Counted from the first letter of the stretch, positions 7,556-18,631 are shown. The stretch is 64,000 bases of DNA from Xenorhabdus stockiae (GCF_002632825.1 NZ_NJAJ01000001.1:1-64000), one strand, 5' to 3'. Numbers and translations are program-made. The notes: generated by a model not told the origin, from the letters alone.

Positions 7556-7930
7556 AGATATGCTCCTTACCTTTTACTTATCTTATCGATTAAATTGTTT
7601 TAAATGAATCACTCCGCCAAAAACAGCAGAGAATTAAATCCTAATAGATTAAAATTACATAAAATATCTATAATCACTGAATTAACTAAATTTATTTTTC
7701 TGGCACTGCCAATATTCAGTAAAGATTGGATAGTATTTATAAAGATAAGGGAATTAATAACAAGAAGCAATGGAGAAGAAAGGTCAACAACGAGAAAAAG
7801 TAAGCATATCAATTCATATCTCTAATATACTTACTATTAATAATGGCTTTAATATTGGACAGCAGTGAAAATTTACAATTTCTCTGCCTTATTTACTATC
7901 TACCGGATAGAAAATTTCCGTCAATATCAA
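7556..7930. other. Intergenic stretch without a supported gene
   Basis: Two overlapping open frames of about 70 codons on opposite strands (7604-7825 and 7609-7812) mirror each other and have no recognisable similarity, good start or coding pattern. I see no RNA gene or repeat. Confidence 0.4.
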
Positions 7931-8197
7931 TCAAGGCTCAATTTCAATATCAGAAAGAGGATAACAGCTACAAGGTAAAATCTCGCCCTCATTAACGAAT
8001 GCTAATGGCTTACAAGGATACCCTACCTTCCCTTTTAGCAATCGAACACGACAAGAACCACAGTATCCTTCACGACATTGATATTCAATCTGTACTTTGC
8101 CTTGTTCTAAAGCTTCCAACAGATTACTGTGAAGACGGGAAGAGTAATAGACAGATAATCCCTGCCTCAAAGGCAGGGTAACTTTGTAATCAGCCAT
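7931..8197 (-). CDS. yfaE: YfaE, 2Fe-2S ferredoxin-like maintenance protein of class Ia RNR
   Basis: The 88-residue protein starts at ATG 8197 (MADYKVTLPL), one base after the nrdB stop codon; a longer in-frame extension upstream only reads through nrdB. The plant-type ferredoxin motif YQCREGYCGSC supplies Cys41, Cys46 and Cys49, with the fourth ligand in LPCSC (Cys76 or Cys78). In E. coli YfaE reduces met-NrdB and helps regenerate its diferric-tyrosyl cofactor. The order nrdA-nrdB-yfaE is the usual enterobacterial operon. Length and end (DIEIEP) agree with the family. Confidence 0.93.
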   Translation of the reverse strand: MADYKVTLPLRQGLSVYYSSRLHSNLLEALEQGKVQIEYQCREGYCGSCRVRLLKGKVGYPCKPLAFVNEGEILPCSCYPLSDIEIEP

Positions 8198-8198
8198 A

Positions 8199-9329
8199 TC
8201 AGAGTTCGAAACCGCTGAGATCCTCAGTATTGACTTCCGAATCAATCTGACCAACCAAATAAGAGCTGACTTCGACTTCCTGTGGAGCCACCTGAACATT
8301 GTCAGAAACCAACCACGAATTGATCCAAGGAATCGGGTTTGAGCGGATTTCAAATGGCAGCTTCAGACCTACAGCCTGCATGCGAATATTAGTAATATAT
8401 TCAACATACTGACTCAGAATATCTTTATTCAGGCCAATCATCGAACCATCTTTAAACAGATACTCTGCCCATTCTTTTTCCTGTTCAGCTGCCTGTACAA
8501 ACAGGTCATAACACTGCTGTTCACACTCTTGTGCAATTTCTGCCATTTCAGGATCATCCTGACCAGAGCGCAGCAGGTTCAGCATGTGTTGAGTGCCTGT
8601 TAAATGCAGGGCTTCATCACGAGCGATCAATTTGATGATTTTTGCATTGCCTTCCATCAATTCACGTTCAGCAAATGCAAATGAACAAGCAAAGCTGACA
8701 TAGAAACGAATCGCTTCCAGCGCATTGACACTCATCAAGCATAAATAAAGCTGTTTTTTCAGTGCGCGTAAACTCACTGTGATTTCCTGACCCGCAACAT
8801 TATACGTACCCTCACCCAACTGGTGATAGTAATTGGTCATTTCAATCAGATCGTCGTAATACTTCGAAATATCTTGCGCTCGTTTCAGGATCTGCTCATT
8901 TGTAACAATATCGTCAAATATAACAGCAGGATCATTCACGATATTACGGATAATATGTGTGTAAGAACGCGAATGAATTGTTTCTGAAAACGACCATGTT
9001 TCAACCCACGTTTCTAATTCTGGGATTGAAATCAGCGGCAGGAACGCTACGTTCGGGCTACGGCCCTGAATAGAATCCAGCAACGTCTGATATTTCAGAT
9101 TACTAATAAAAATATGTTTTTCATGATCCGGCAGCGCGTTGTAATCGATGCGATCACGGGAAACATCAACTTCCTCAGGACGCCAGAAAAACGAGAGCTG
9201 TTTTTCAATCAGCTTTTCAAAAATAGGGTACTTCTGTTGATCATAACGCGCTACATTCACAGGTTGGCCGAAAAACATCGGCTCCTGTAACTGATCATTT
9301 TTTACTTGCGAAAAAGTAGTATAGGACAT
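8199..9329 (-). CDS. nrdB: Ribonucleoside-diphosphate reductase 1 subunit beta
   Basis: At 376 residues the protein has the same length as E. coli NrdB. Iron ligands are visible in the usual order: Asp and Glu near WRPEEVD and [17 protein letters not shown], and a later helix with [15 protein letters not shown]. The tyrosyl radical region follows [14 protein letters not shown]. The C-terminus ([10 protein letters not shown]) is the tail that docks onto NrdA. It provides the diferric-tyrosyl radical needed for ribonucleotide reduction in the cytoplasm. It lies 12 bp after nrdA and is followed at once by yfaE. Confidence 0.96.
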   Translation of the reverse strand: MSYTTFSQVKNDQLQEPMFFGQPVNVARYDQQKYPIFEKLIEKQLSFFWRPEEVDVSRDRIDYNALPDHEKHIFISNLKYQTLLDSIQGRSPNVAFLPLISIPELETWVETWSFSETIHSRSYTHIIRNIVNDPAVIFDDIVTNEQILKRAQDISKYYDDLIEMTNYYHQLGEGTYNVAGQEITVSLRALKKQLYLCLMSVNALEAIRFYVSFACSFAFAERELMEGNAKIIKLIARDEALHLTGTQHMLNLLRSGQDDPEMAEIAQECEQQCYDLFVQAAEQEKEWAEYLFKDGSMIGLNKDILSQYVEYITNIRMQAVGLKLPFEIRSNPIPWINSWLVSDNVQVAPQEVEVSSYLVGQIDSEVNTEDLSGFEL

Positions 9330-9341
9330 AGTTTCCTCAGA

Positions 9342-11633
9342 TTAAATCTTACACGCGCCGCCTTCACAATCGGAATCAGCAGATTCGACAACTTCTTCCA
9401 AATCATCCTGAGCATCTTCCGCACCGTCTCGGGTGTTGTGGTAATACAGTGTCTTTACGCCATATTTGTAAGCGAGCAGTAAATCTTTCAGCAATTGGTT
9501 CATCGGAACTTTGCCGTTAGGGAAACGCGCTGGGTCATAGTTAGTGTTGGCAGAAATCGACTGATCGATAAATTTCTGCATGATCCCTACCAATTGCAGA
9601 TAACCGTCAATGCTTGGCATTTGCCACAGCAATTCATAAGACCTTTTCAAACGATCATATTCCGGTACAACCTGGCGCAGAATGCCATCTTTTGATGCCT
9701 TAATGCTGACGTAACCTCTTGGTGGTTCAATACCATTCGTTGCATTGGAAATCTGTGAAGAAGTTTCCGATGGCATCAGCGCTGATAAGGTTGAGTTACG
9801 CAGACCATATTGCAGGATATCGCTACGCAGAGCTTCCCAATCCATATGCAATTGTTCACTGGTCAATGTATCCAGCGATTTTTTATAGGTATCAATCGGC
9901 AGAATGCCCTGTGAATAAGTTGTTTCACCAAACCACGGACATGCTCCCTGCTCTTTAGCCAGCTTATTGGAGGCCTTCAACAAATAGTACTGAATGGCTT
10001 CAAATGTTTTATGAGTCAAACTGTTCGCACTGCCATCAGAATAACGAACACCGTTTTTCGCCAGATAATAGGCAAAGTTAATGACACCAATACCCAGTGT
10101 ACGACGCCCCATTGAACCCTGTTTAGCAGCAACAATCGGATAATCCTGATAATCCAATAAGGAATCCAGTGCGCGAACAGCCAAATCTGCCAGCTCTTCT
10201 AGCTCACTCAGATTCTCAATAGCTCCAAGGTTGAACGCAGACAGCGTACATAATGCGATCTCGCCATTTTCATCGTTAATGTTATCCAACGGTTTGGTCG
10301 GCAGAGCAATTTCCAGACACAGATTCGACTGACGAACAGGCGCAATAGCCGGATCAAACGGACTGTGTGTATTACAGTGGTCAACGTTCTGAATATAAAT
10401 ACGGCCGGTTGAAGCACGTTCCTGCATCATCAAAGAGAACAGTTCTACTGCTTTGATACGCTCTTTACGGATATTGCTGTCATTTTCATATTGCGTATAC
10501 AGGCGTTCAAATTCATCCTGATCAGCAAAGAAAGCATCATATAACCCCGGTACATCGGACGGGCTGAACAGAGTAATGTCTTGCCCTTTGATCAAGCGCT
10601 CATACATCAGCTTGTTGATCTGCACACCATAGTCCATATGGCGAACACGGTTTCCTTCAACACCACGGTTGTTTTTCAGCACCAGCAGGCTTTCTACTTC
10701 CAGATGCCACATTGGGTAGAACAATGTCGCCGCACCACCACGAACACCCCCCTGAGAGCAGGATTTCACTGCTGTCTGGAAGTGTTTGTAAAATGGAATA
10801 CAACCAGTATGGAAAGCCTCACCACCGCGGATCGGGCTGCCCAATGCACGGATACGGCCTGCATTCACCCCAATACCTGCACGCTGGGATACATATTTCA
10901 CAATCGCACTGGATGTTGCATTGATAGAATCAAGGCTGTCACCACATTCAATCAGAACACAGGAGCTGAACTGACGGGTTGGAGTACGAACTCCCGCCAT
11001 AATCGGCGTTGGTAATGAAATTTTAAAAGTAGAAACCGCATCGTAAAAACGACGGATATAATCCAGACGTGTTTCCTTCGGATAGGTGGAAAACAAGCAT
11101 GCAGCTACCAGTACATACAAGAACTGGGCACTTTCATAAATTTCACCGGTAACACGGTTCTGTACCAGATATTTGCCTTCGAGCTGTTTAACAGCTGCGT
11201 AGGAAAAATCCATATCACGCAGATGGCTAATAAAACTGTCCATTTGCTCGAATTCTTCTTTGGAGTAGTCTTCCAGCAAATGTTTGTCATACTTACCTAA
11301 ATCGACCATACGTACAACGTGGTCATATAACGCTGGCGGCTCAAATTGACCATAAGCCTTTTTGCGCAGGTTAAAAATGGCTAAACGCGCTGCCAGATAC
11401 TGGTAATCCGGAGCATCACCTGAGATCAGGTCCGCAGCAGCCTTAATCATGGTTTCATGGATATCGGATGTTTTAATACCGTCATAAAATTGAATCTGGG
11501 AACGCAACTCTACTTGTGATACTGAGACATTTTTCAGCCCTTCGGCAGCCCAGGCAACAACCCGGTGAATTTTATCAAGATCAATTTGTTCTTTATGCCC
11601 ATCACGCTTGGTTACTAGCAGACTCTGGTTCAT
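9342..11633 (-). CDS. nrdA: Ribonucleoside-diphosphate reductase 1 subunit alpha
   Basis: The 763-residue product is class Ia RNR large subunit. I choose the ATG at 11631-11633 (MNQSLLVTKRDG), which matches the E. coli start; the frame extends four codons further to a GTG that lies inside the AAGAAGG ribosome site. The N-terminal ATP cone is followed by the catalytic barrel (SSCVLIECGDSLDSINATSS, NLCLEIALPT, ALCTLSAFN) and the C-terminal redox pair in DCEGGACKI. It reduces all four NDPs to dNDPs with NrdB. Upstream lie an NrdR box and a DnaA box. Note the extra acidic run before the last Cys pair. Confidence 0.96.
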   Translation of the reverse strand: MNQSLLVTKRDGHKEQIDLDKIHRVVAWAAEGLKNVSVSQVELRSQIQFYDGIKTSDIHETMIKAAADLISGDAPDYQYLAARLAIFNLRKKAYGQFEPPALYDHVVRMVDLGKYDKHLLEDYSKEEFEQMDSFISHLRDMDFSYAAVKQLEGKYLVQNRVTGEIYESAQFLYVLVAACLFSTYPKETRLDYIRRFYDAVSTFKISLPTPIMAGVRTPTRQFSSCVLIECGDSLDSINATSSAIVKYVSQRAGIGVNAGRIRALGSPIRGGEAFHTGCIPFYKHFQTAVKSCSQGGVRGGAATLFYPMWHLEVESLLVLKNNRGVEGNRVRHMDYGVQINKLMYERLIKGQDITLFSPSDVPGLYDAFFADQDEFERLYTQYENDSNIRKERIKAVELFSLMMQERASTGRIYIQNVDHCNTHSPFDPAIAPVRQSNLCLEIALPTKPLDNINDENGEIALCTLSAFNLGAIENLSELEELADLAVRALDSLLDYQDYPIVAAKQGSMGRRTLGIGVINFAYYLAKNGVRYSDGSANSLTHKTFEAIQYYLLKASNKLAKEQGACPWFGETTYSQGILPIDTYKKSLDTLTSEQLHMDWEALRSDILQYGLRNSTLSALMPSETSSQISNATNGIEPPRGYVSIKASKDGILRQVVPEYDRLKRSYELLWQMPSIDGYLQLVGIMQKFIDQSISANTNYDPARFPNGKVPMNQLLKDLLLAYKYGVKTLYYHNTRDGAEDAQDDLEEVVESADSDCEGGACKI

Positions 11634-11754
11634 GAGGAAATACACCTTCTTTTTCGTATCTCACCTTGAATTGTTTTTCCTGTCCGTTGACAGCACGATG
11701 CCCCCAAGAAGACTGAAAGTCAGTTGGGAACTAGTAGCAGTGAAACGTCCAGAA

Positions 11755-11770
11755 ACACAATATATAGGGG
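11755..11770 (-). promoter_or_regulatory. NrdR box upstream of nrdA
   Basis: ACACAATATATAGGGG fits the NrdR consensus (ACACWATATATWGTGT) in its left part and centre. It lies about 125 bp upstream of the nrdA start. NrdR boxes normally come in pairs; I see only a weak candidate for the partner. Confidence 0.6.
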
Positions 11771-11840
11771 GTAAATAAAACTGTAATAACAAGATAATGT
11801 TAATTTCGCATTTTATCAAGTGTACAAAATCGGGAAGTTT

Positions 11841-11849
11841 TGTGGATAA
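11841..11849 (-). promoter_or_regulatory. DnaA box upstream of nrdA
   Basis: TTATCCACA on the minus strand is a perfect high-affinity DnaA box. In E. coli nrdAB is controlled by DnaA through such boxes upstream of the promoter, so the position fits. One copy is seen. Confidence 0.6.
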
Positions 11850-11991
11850 CTTGAGGATTAATTTTGTCAAAAAGCCGATAACCTGCGTAGTTACTTGATG
11901 TTACTTTCGCAAACCTATCGGCAGAAACTCAAAAATAAAAACTTAAAAAAAGTATCTATTTGTTGTTTTATTAATCCTTTAATCGATCTTG

Positions 11992-12726
11992 TTAAGCGGA
12001 TTGGGTATGAAGCATGTAATTCACATCCACATTGTGTCCAAGACGAAATTTATCTGTTAACGGATTGTAATGAAGACCAATAATATGTTGATCTTTCAGG
12101 GAAGTTTTATCCAGCCAGCCAATTAGCTCCGAAGGGCGGATAAATTTTTTCGCATCATGTGTTCCTTTTGGCACCATGTTCAAAATATATTCAGCGCCAA
12201 TAACAGCGATTAGCCACGCTTTTCGATTACGGTTAATAGTGGAAAAAAATACATGGCCACCAGGTTTAACCAGTTTGGCACAAGCGCGAATAGCCGACCC
12301 CGGATCGGGGACGTGTTCCAGCATTTCCATACAGGTAACGACATCATAGGCGTGCGGATGCTGTTCGGCATGACTTTCCACGGTTTCCTGCACATAAGTC
12401 ACCGACATACCGGATTCCAAGGCGTGCAGCCGGGCAACCTGCAATGGCTCAAAACCCATGTCCAGACCGGTCACATCTGCCCCTTCACGAGCCATACTCT
12501 CTGACAGTATTCCGCCACCACATCCGACATCCAGTACTTTTTTACCAAAAAGTCCTTCGGCTCGTTGCAAGATATAATTCAAGCGTAATGGATTAATACG
12601 GTGCAATGGCTTAAATTCGCCGTCAAGGTCCCACCATCGGGAAGCAACTGCTTCAAATTTTTCGATTTCCTGTTGATCCACGTTGGTATGTGATTGAGTG
12701 TGTGAATCGGGGGTTTTAGCGTTCAT
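11992..12726 (-). CDS. ubiG: Ubiquinone biosynthesis O-methyltransferase
   Basis: The 244-residue protein starts at [11 protein letters not shown], matching E. coli UbiG (240 residues), with AGGAG 11 nt upstream. An alternative in-frame start 20 codons earlier would encode a repeated NQFSV segment and is unlikely. SAM-binding motif I is [13 protein letters not shown], followed by GLDMGFEPL and [11 protein letters not shown]; the [12 protein letters not shown] start is family-specific. UbiG does both O-methylations in ubiquinone synthesis (ring C5 and final C3 hydroxyl groups) at the membrane-associated Ubi complex. It is divergent from gyrA, as in E. coli. Confidence 0.95.
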   Translation of the reverse strand: MNAKTPDSHTQSHTNVDQQEIEKFEAVASRWWDLDGEFKPLHRINPLRLNYILQRAEGLFGKKVLDVGCGGGILSESMAREGADVTGLDMGFEPLQVARLHALESGMSVTYVQETVESHAEQHPHAYDVVTCMEMLEHVPDPGSAIRACAKLVKPGGHVFFSTINRNRKAWLIAVIGAEYILNMVPKGTHDAKKFIRPSELIGWLDKTSLKDQHIIGLHYNPLTDKFRLGHNVDVNYMLHTQSA

Positions 12727-12751
12727 CAGCAATATCGCTCCTAGGAACTGC

Positions 12752-12793
12752 TTCACAGAAAACTGGTTCACAGAAAACTGATTCACAGAAAAT
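12752..12793. repeat. 15-bp tandem repeat, nearly three copies
   Basis: TTCACAGAAAACTGG, TTCACAGAAAACTGA and TTCACAGAAAATG follow each other directly. The unit lies in the ubiG-gyrA intergenic region just upstream of ubiG, where it may affect ubiG leader length or translation. Confidence 0.8.
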
Positions 12794-12866
12794 GTAACAG
12801 TATTATGGGGATGTGTGATAAGAAACTATTATACACACCTTAATCTTGAAATACCCGCATCTGATT

Positions 12867-12895
12867 TTTATAAAACTGTCAATTTGTGGTATAAT
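12867..12895 (+). promoter_or_regulatory. gyrA promoter with extended -10
   Basis: TATAAT at 12890-12895 is preceded by TGG, giving an extended -10 (TGN-TATAAT); the -35 region (TTTATA at 12867) is weak. It lies about 40 bp upstream of the gyrA start. A strong -10 with a poor -35 suits the supercoiling-sensitive gyrase promoters known in enterobacteria. Confidence 0.6.
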
Positions 12896-12935
12896 TCTAA
12901 GCCTTTGAATTCGGAGTATGAGGGACAGTGGCTCC

Positions 12936-15578
12936 ATGAGCGACATTGCCAGAGAAATCACCCCGGTCAATATCGAAGAAGAGCTGAAAAGCTCATATCT
13001 GGATTATGCGATGTCCGTTATTGTTGGACGCGCACTGCCAGATGTTCGAGACGGACTGAAGCCCGTACATCGCCGTGTACTTTTTGCGATGAATGTACTG
13101 GGAAATGATTGGAATAAACCCTATAAAAAATCTGCCCGCGTTGTTGGGGATGTGATCGGTAAATACCATCCACACGGCGACACCGCTGTTTACGACACGA
13201 TCGTTCGTCTGGCACAGCCATTCTCCATGCGTTATATGCTGGTTGACGGTCAGGGGAACTTTGGGTCAGTTGACGGCGACTCTGCGGCTGCGATGCGTTA
13301 TACCGAAGTACGCATGTCAAAAATAGCCCATGAATTGCTGGCAGACCTGGAAAAAGAGACCGTCGATTTTGTGCCTAACTATGATGGCACTGAGCAAATT
13401 CCCGATGTAATGCCAACCCGTATCCCCAATCTACTGGTGAATGGTTCATCAGGGATTGCGGTCGGCATGGCAACTAACATACCGCCTCATAACCTGTCTG
13501 AGGTGATCGATGGCTGTCTGGCTTATATTGATGATGAAAATATCAGTATTGAAGGCCTGATGGAATATATTCCGGGGCCTGATTTCCCGACAGCAGCCAT
13601 TATTAATGGTCGTCGTGGTATTCAGGAAGCCTACCGCACTGGTCGCGGTAAAGTTTATATCCGTGCCCGCGCAGAAGTTGAAACTGACGAGAAAAATGGC
13701 CGCGAAACCATTATCGTCAATGAAATCCCTTATCAGGTAAACAAAGCTCGCCTGATTGAGAAAATCGCTGAACTGGTGAAAGATAAGCGTATCGAAGGGA
13801 TTAGTGCGTTACGTGACGAATCCGATAAAGATGGTATGCGCATCGTTATCGAAGTAAAACGTGATGCGGTCGGTGAAGTTGTTCTGAATAATCTGTACTC
13901 TCTCACCCAGTTGCAGGTTTCATTCGGTATCAACATGGTTGCTCTGCATCAGGGTCAACCTAAGCTGCTTAACCTGAAAGAAATTCTTTCTGCATTTGTC
14001 AGCCACCGCCGGGAAGTTGTCACCCGCAGAACGATTTTTGAACTACGCAAAGCCCGTGATCGTGCTCATATCCTTGAAGCACTGGCTATTGCGCTGGCAA
14101 ATATCGATCCGGTTATCGAATTAATCCGCCGTGCTCCTACTCCTGCTGAAGCGAAAGCCAACCTCATTTCTCAGGCATGGGAATTAGGTAATGTTGCAGC
14201 AATGCTGGCTCAGGCCGGTGACGATGCCGCTCGTCCTGAGTGGCTGGAGCCAGAATTTGGTATTCGTGACGGCAAGTACTATCTGACCGAACAACAGGCT
14301 CAGGCTATTTTGGATCTGCGTTTGCAGAAACTGACCGGTCTGGAGCACGAAAAGCTGCTTGATGAATACCGCGAGCTGCTGAAAGTTATCGCTGAACTGA
14401 TGTTCATTCTGGAAAGCCCTGAGCGTCTGCTGGAAGTCATCCGGGAAGAGTTACTTGCCATCAAAGAGCAGTATAACGATAAACGTCGTACTGAACTGAC
14501 TGAAAACTCAGCAGATATCAACATTGAAGACCTGATCAATCAGGAAGATGTTGTGGTCACACTTTCCCATCAGGGATATGTAAAGTACCAGCCTCTGTCT
14601 GATTATGAAGCCCAGCGCCGTGGTGGTAAGGGTAAATCCGCAGCACGTATCAAAGAAGAAGATTTCATTGAGCGTCTTCTGGTAGCCAATACTCACGATA
14701 CAATTCTTTGCTTCTCTAACAAAGGCAAAATGTACTGGCTCAAAGTCTATCAGTTGCCAGAAGCAAGTCGCGGAGCCCGTGGCCGCCCAATCGTCAACCT
14801 GTTGCCATTAGGTCAGGATGAACGCATTACCGCTATTCTGCCGGTACGTGAATATGAAGAAGGTCTGAATATCTTCATGGCAACTGCAAGCGGCGTTGTT
14901 AAGAAGACTAAACTCAGCGAATTCAGCCGTCCGCGTAGCGCCGGTATTATCGCCGTTAATCTGAATGAAGGCGATGAACTGATCGGTGTTGACCTGACTG
15001 ATGGCAGTAATGAAGTCATGCTATTCTCTGCACAGGGTAAAGTTGTCCGCTTCCTTGAAGAAGAGGAAGAAACGCTGGAAGATGGTACGGTTCGCGTGAA
15101 AGGCGTCCGTGCAATGGGACGTACTGCAACCGGAGTCCGGGGTATTAAACTGGCTGAAGGAGATAAAGTCGTTTCCCTGATTATTCCTCGCGGAGAAGGA
15201 CAGATCCTGACGGTGACAGAAAACGGTTATGGAAAACGAACCGCAGAGAAAGAGTACCCAACCAAATCCCGTGCAACTCAGGGCGTTATCTCGATCAAGG
15301 TCAGTGAACGTAACGGTAATGTGATTGGGGCAATTCAGGTTGAACCAACCGATCAAATCATGATGATTACTGATGCCGGAACATTAGTACGCACCAGAGT
15401 GTCTGAAGTCAGCACCGTCGGCCGTAATACTCAAGGAGTTACCTTGATCCGCACGGCAGAAGATGAAAAAGTGGTTGGCTTGCAGCGTGTAGCTGAACCT
15501 GATGATGACGAAGACGAAGACGGTAATATAGTCACGCCTTCTGATGAAGAAGGTAATGGAGCAGAAAATCAGGAGTAA
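12936..15578 (+). CDS. gyrA: DNA gyrase subunit A
   Basis: The 880-residue protein begins at ATG 12936 ([18 protein letters not shown]), aligning with E. coli GyrA (875); an in-frame ATG six codons upstream is also possible. The winged-helix domain holds the catalytic Tyr122 (AAAMRYTE), and the C-terminal beta-pinwheel carries the GyrA box (QRRGGKG). The acidic tail (DDDEDEDG) is typical. GyrA with GyrB introduces negative supercoils. At the quinolone-determining position 83 the residue is Thr ([10 protein letters not shown]) instead of the E. coli Ser; Asp87 is unchanged. Transcription ends at a strong hairpin at 15612. Confidence 0.97.
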   Translation: MSDIAREITPVNIEEELKSSYLDYAMSVIVGRALPDVRDGLKPVHRRVLFAMNVLGNDWNKPYKKSARVVGDVIGKYHPHGDTAVYDTIVRLAQPFSMRYMLVDGQGNFGSVDGDSAAAMRYTEVRMSKIAHELLADLEKETVDFVPNYDGTEQIPDVMPTRIPNLLVNGSSGIAVGMATNIPPHNLSEVIDGCLAYIDDENISIEGLMEYIPGPDFPTAAIINGRRGIQEAYRTGRGKVYIRARAEVETDEKNGRETIIVNEIPYQVNKARLIEKIAELVKDKRIEGISALRDESDKDGMRIVIEVKRDAVGEVVLNNLYSLTQLQVSFGINMVALHQGQPKLLNLKEILSAFVSHRREVVTRRTIFELRKARDRAHILEALAIALANIDPVIELIRRAPTPAEAKANLISQAWELGNVAAMLAQAGDDAARPEWLEPEFGIRDGKYYLTEQQAQAILDLRLQKLTGLEHEKLLDEYRELLKVIAELMFILESPERLLEVIREELLAIKEQYNDKRRTELTENSADINIEDLINQEDVVVTLSHQGYVKYQPLSDYEAQRRGGKGKSAARIKEEDFIERLLVANTHDTILCFSNKGKMYWLKVYQLPEASRGARGRPIVNLLPLGQDERITAILPVREYEEGLNIFMATASGVVKKTKLSEFSRPRSAGIIAVNLNEGDELIGVDLTDGSNEVMLFSAQGKVVRFLEEEEETLEDGTVRVKGVRAMGRTATGVRGIKLAEGDKVVSLIIPRGEGQILTVTENGYGKRTAEKEYPTKSRATQGVISIKVSERNGNVIGAIQVEPTDQIMMITDAGTLVRTRVSEVSTVGRNTQGVTLIRTAEDEKVVGLQRVAEPDDDEDEDGNIVTPSDEEGNGAENQE

Positions 15579-15611
15579 CAACCTCTTTTTCTGAACCACT
15601 GATACATTAAA

Positions 15612-15645
15612 AAAAGCAGGTATAAAAAATACCTGCTTTTTTATG
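15612..15645 (+). terminator. gyrA intrinsic terminator
   Basis: Stem AAAAGCAGGTAT / ATACCTGCTTTT (15612-15623 and 15629-15640) with a 5-nt A loop, then TTTATG. Confidence 0.85.
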
Positions 15646-15742
15646 TGATTTTTTTTAGTACCAAATGCTACTTTGTATTCCCTGCTACACTAGTATATGC
15701 TGTTAACAGTTATTATTGACCACATTTTTATCAGGCGACCTC

Positions 15743-18595
15743 TTGAGATATCTATCTTCATTTCATACATCACTAAAGATATCCCGCTACCTTTTTCGGG
15801 TACTTGGTTTTATGTTATGGGCATTAGGCGCTTTATTAACCACTTTCTATCTGGCTAATATTTTTAATAAGGGTAAATCAGATATTCGTCAGGACTATAA
15901 TACTGTCTACGATATAATGTTCTCCTATATTCGGAATACGACTGCTACTCTGCATGATCTCCAATATATGACGGAAAAATATTTATCCCATAAAAATGAA
16001 AAAAAACTGACTATTAACCTGCCACATAATAACTCCCATTTTTTGTATACACCGCTGAGTATCCATTCTAATTGTGACTTTCTGAGTAATGAACAAGACC
16101 ACTACTTAAAATCATTAAATGAGTTGTTCTTCTTCTGGAAAGATAATATTGTTATGCCACAGGGTATTAATCAGGTTTTTTTAGTCGATATTCAAAGTAT
16201 GTGCATGATGAATTCTCCAATTCGCGGGACAATAACCGATCCTGACATACTAAAAAAAATGGTTTATGAAAACTACCGACGTCTGATATTTGACCAAGAG
16301 AAAGGAAAAAATCAAAATATCTATTGGGCAGCGCCAAATACAAGTTCCGATAGTGGTAGTTTTTATATCCTTTCCCCTATTTATAGCAATGGAAAAATGA
16401 TTGCAATGATAGGCGTCGAACAATCTATCAGGCTGGATACTTTTATCCCCGATCATGACAGGAATATTACTCTTACACTACTAAATCATTATAACAAGCC
16501 TGAGTTATATTATCCTGCAAAGAATAGTAATAAATCCAACACGATTGGCTACAATACGCAGGTGCCTTATTTTGGTTATAGTGAAAGCTTTTCTCATTTA
16601 TTATTAAAACGGCGTTTAGCACCCTCATCATTCAGTGTGGTATATTCAGAACCCTTAATGAATATTTTTAATGCATTCAAGCATAAAATCATTAACAGTA
16701 TTATTCTTAATATCACCTCTGCGATTCTGATTATCTTTTTTGTTTGGTTATTTGAGAGAAAAATGTTCTCTCCTGCTGAAAATAATGCTCTTCGCCTTGA
16801 AGAAAATGAGCAGTTTAACCATAAGATTGTCGCCTCAGCTCCTGTCGGCATCAGTATCTTACGGATTAGTGATGGTGCTAATATATTAAGTAATGAACTT
16901 GCACACAACTATACTAGAATGCTGACGTTTGAGGATCAAAAACGCATTATCGATATCATTTGCGATAAAAGCAGCAGCTACATTGATGTTGTCACCAGCA
17001 ATAATAATCATCTGCAAATTAGTTTTGTACATTCACGCTATCGCAATGAAGAAGTCGCAATCTGTGTTCTGATTGATATCAGTACCCGGGCAAAAATGGA
17101 GAAATCATTACAGGAAATGGCCTCAGCCGCAGAGCAGGCCAACCAGGCAAAATCAATGTTTCTGGCAACAGTGAGTCATGAATTAAGGACGCCATTATAT
17201 GGCATTATCGGAAACCTTGAATTACTACAGTCCTATCCATTGTCACCGGAAGCTGCTCGGTTATTATCGACAATGAATAATTCATCATCACTGCTGTTAA
17301 AGATTATTAGTGATATTCTTGATTTCTCCAAAATAGAATCTAATCAATTGAAAATTGATGCCAAAGAATTCAGCTGTAAAGAAATTATATCTCATGTAAT
17401 TTCAAATTATCTACCCCTTATTGTGAAAAAAAATCTGGGATTCTATTGCTATATTGAACCGGATGTACCTGACTATATTAATAACGATCCGGTGAGGCTT
17501 CAGCAAATCATTTCCAACTTGTTAAATAATGCGATTAAATTTACAGAAACGGGCTGCATTGTTATATCCATCGCGATAAGACACGGCTATATGTATATCA
17601 GTATCAAAGATACAGGGCTAGGAATAGAAAATAAATTGCAGGCTCAGTTATTTGAACCATTTTTTCAAACCAGTACCAATAAAGAGAATGCATCACAAGG
17701 TACCGGATTGGGTTTAGCTATTTGTGAAAAATTAATCAACCTGATGGATGGTGATATTGAATTTGTATCCCAACAATATGTTGGCAGTATTTTCTCTATC
17801 CGGCTTCCGTTATATGGTGCAAAATATGATAAGGAAAAATACCAAACTAACATCTATTCTCCAAAGCATGCTCAACAAAAAATCGTCTTAGCTATTCACA
17901 ATGATTGTTTAGAAAAATATCTGTACAACTTGCTTACAAAGGCACATTTTCAAATTGCTTTATATGATGAGAATAAAGACACTGACTCTGAATTGTTAAT
18001 CAGTGATCTTCCTATTGAGCCCAATAATTCTGCCCATTATCATATTGAAATATCAGAGCAGCATATCGGGGCACCCAAAAACACCCATAATAATTACTGG
18101 TTGCATAACACTTACCAGATTAGCGATTTTGCTACTTTTATTGATAATCTGCTATCAAACAATAATTATATGGCCATACCTTCTGCTTCAACAATAACAA
18201 CGCCAGTCAAAGTTGATGACAGATTGAATACAATTAGAATTTTAATTGTTGATGACCATCCTATCAATCGGCATTTACTTGTTGAACAATTAAGCTCATT
18301 AGGCCTCAAAACAGCCATGGCTCATGACGGACTTGATGCTATTGAATATCTGAGAAATAACGAGACTGATATTATTCTGACCGATGTTAACATGCCTAAT
18401 ATGGATGGTTATGAATTCACAAAATATTTAAGAAATAAAGGATATACTAAACCCATCATTGGGATTACAGCGAATGCAATGGCAGAGGAAAGGCAACGTT
18501 GTGCTGATGTCGGTATGGATTATTGTTTACTAAAACCAGTATCACTGACGAAATTAAAAGAAACATTAGTGGCACATATAAGATCGGCAACATAA
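15743..18595 (+). CDS. rcsC: Rcs phosphorelay hybrid sensor kinase
   Basis: I place the start at TTG 15743, because the following RYLSSFHTSLKISRYLFRVL aligns with the N-terminus of E. coli RcsC and gives 950 residues (E. coli 949). Two membrane helices flank a periplasmic domain (about 20-42 and 315-335). Then follow a PAS-like region, the dimerisation H-box with His479 (TVSHELRTPLYG), the ATPase domain (NLLNNAIKF, DTGLGI, GTGLGLAI), an RcsC-specific ABL domain and a C-terminal receiver with Asp881 (TDVNMPNMDG). RcsC passes phosphate through RcsD to RcsB and senses envelope stress. The gene is convergent with rcsDB, the usual arrangement. A TTG nine codons earlier in the same frame is an alternative. 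Confidence 0.95.
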   Translation: MRYLSSFHTSLKISRYLFRVLGFMLWALGALLTTFYLANIFNKGKSDIRQDYNTVYDIMFSYIRNTTATLHDLQYMTEKYLSHKNEKKLTINLPHNNSHFLYTPLSIHSNCDFLSNEQDHYLKSLNELFFFWKDNIVMPQGINQVFLVDIQSMCMMNSPIRGTITDPDILKKMVYENYRRLIFDQEKGKNQNIYWAAPNTSSDSGSFYILSPIYSNGKMIAMIGVEQSIRLDTFIPDHDRNITLTLLNHYNKPELYYPAKNSNKSNTIGYNTQVPYFGYSESFSHLLLKRRLAPSSFSVVYSEPLMNIFNAFKHKIINSIILNITSAILIIFFVWLFERKMFSPAENNALRLEENEQFNHKIVASAPVGISILRISDGANILSNELAHNYTRMLTFEDQKRIIDIICDKSSSYIDVVTSNNNHLQISFVHSRYRNEEVAICVLIDISTRAKMEKSLQEMASAAEQANQAKSMFLATVSHELRTPLYGIIGNLELLQSYPLSPEAARLLSTMNNSSSLLLKIISDILDFSKIESNQLKIDAKEFSCKEIISHVISNYLPLIVKKNLGFYCYIEPDVPDYINNDPVRLQQIISNLLNNAIKFTETGCIVISIAIRHGYMYISIKDTGLGIENKLQAQLFEPFFQTSTNKENASQGTGLGLAICEKLINLMDGDIEFVSQQYVGSIFSIRLPLYGAKYDKEKYQTNIYSPKHAQQKIVLAIHNDCLEKYLYNLLTKAHFQIALYDENKDTDSELLISDLPIEPNNSAHYHIEISEQHIGAPKNTHNNYWLHNTYQISDFATFIDNLLSNNNYMAIPSASTITTPVKVDDRLNTIRILIVDDHPINRHLLVEQLSSLGLKTAMAHDGLDAIEYLRNNETDIILTDVNMPNMDGYEFTKYLRNKGYTKPIIGITANAMAEERQRCADVGMDYCLLKPVSLTKLKETLVAHIRSAT

Positions 18596-18631
18596 ATCAC
18601 CGATCCTACACTGAAAGAAATAACAAATAGG

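Noticed and set aside
7604..7825. 73-codon open frame, mirrored by a similar frame on the other strand
   Set aside because: Mirror frames in AT-rich DNA with no family, no start signals.
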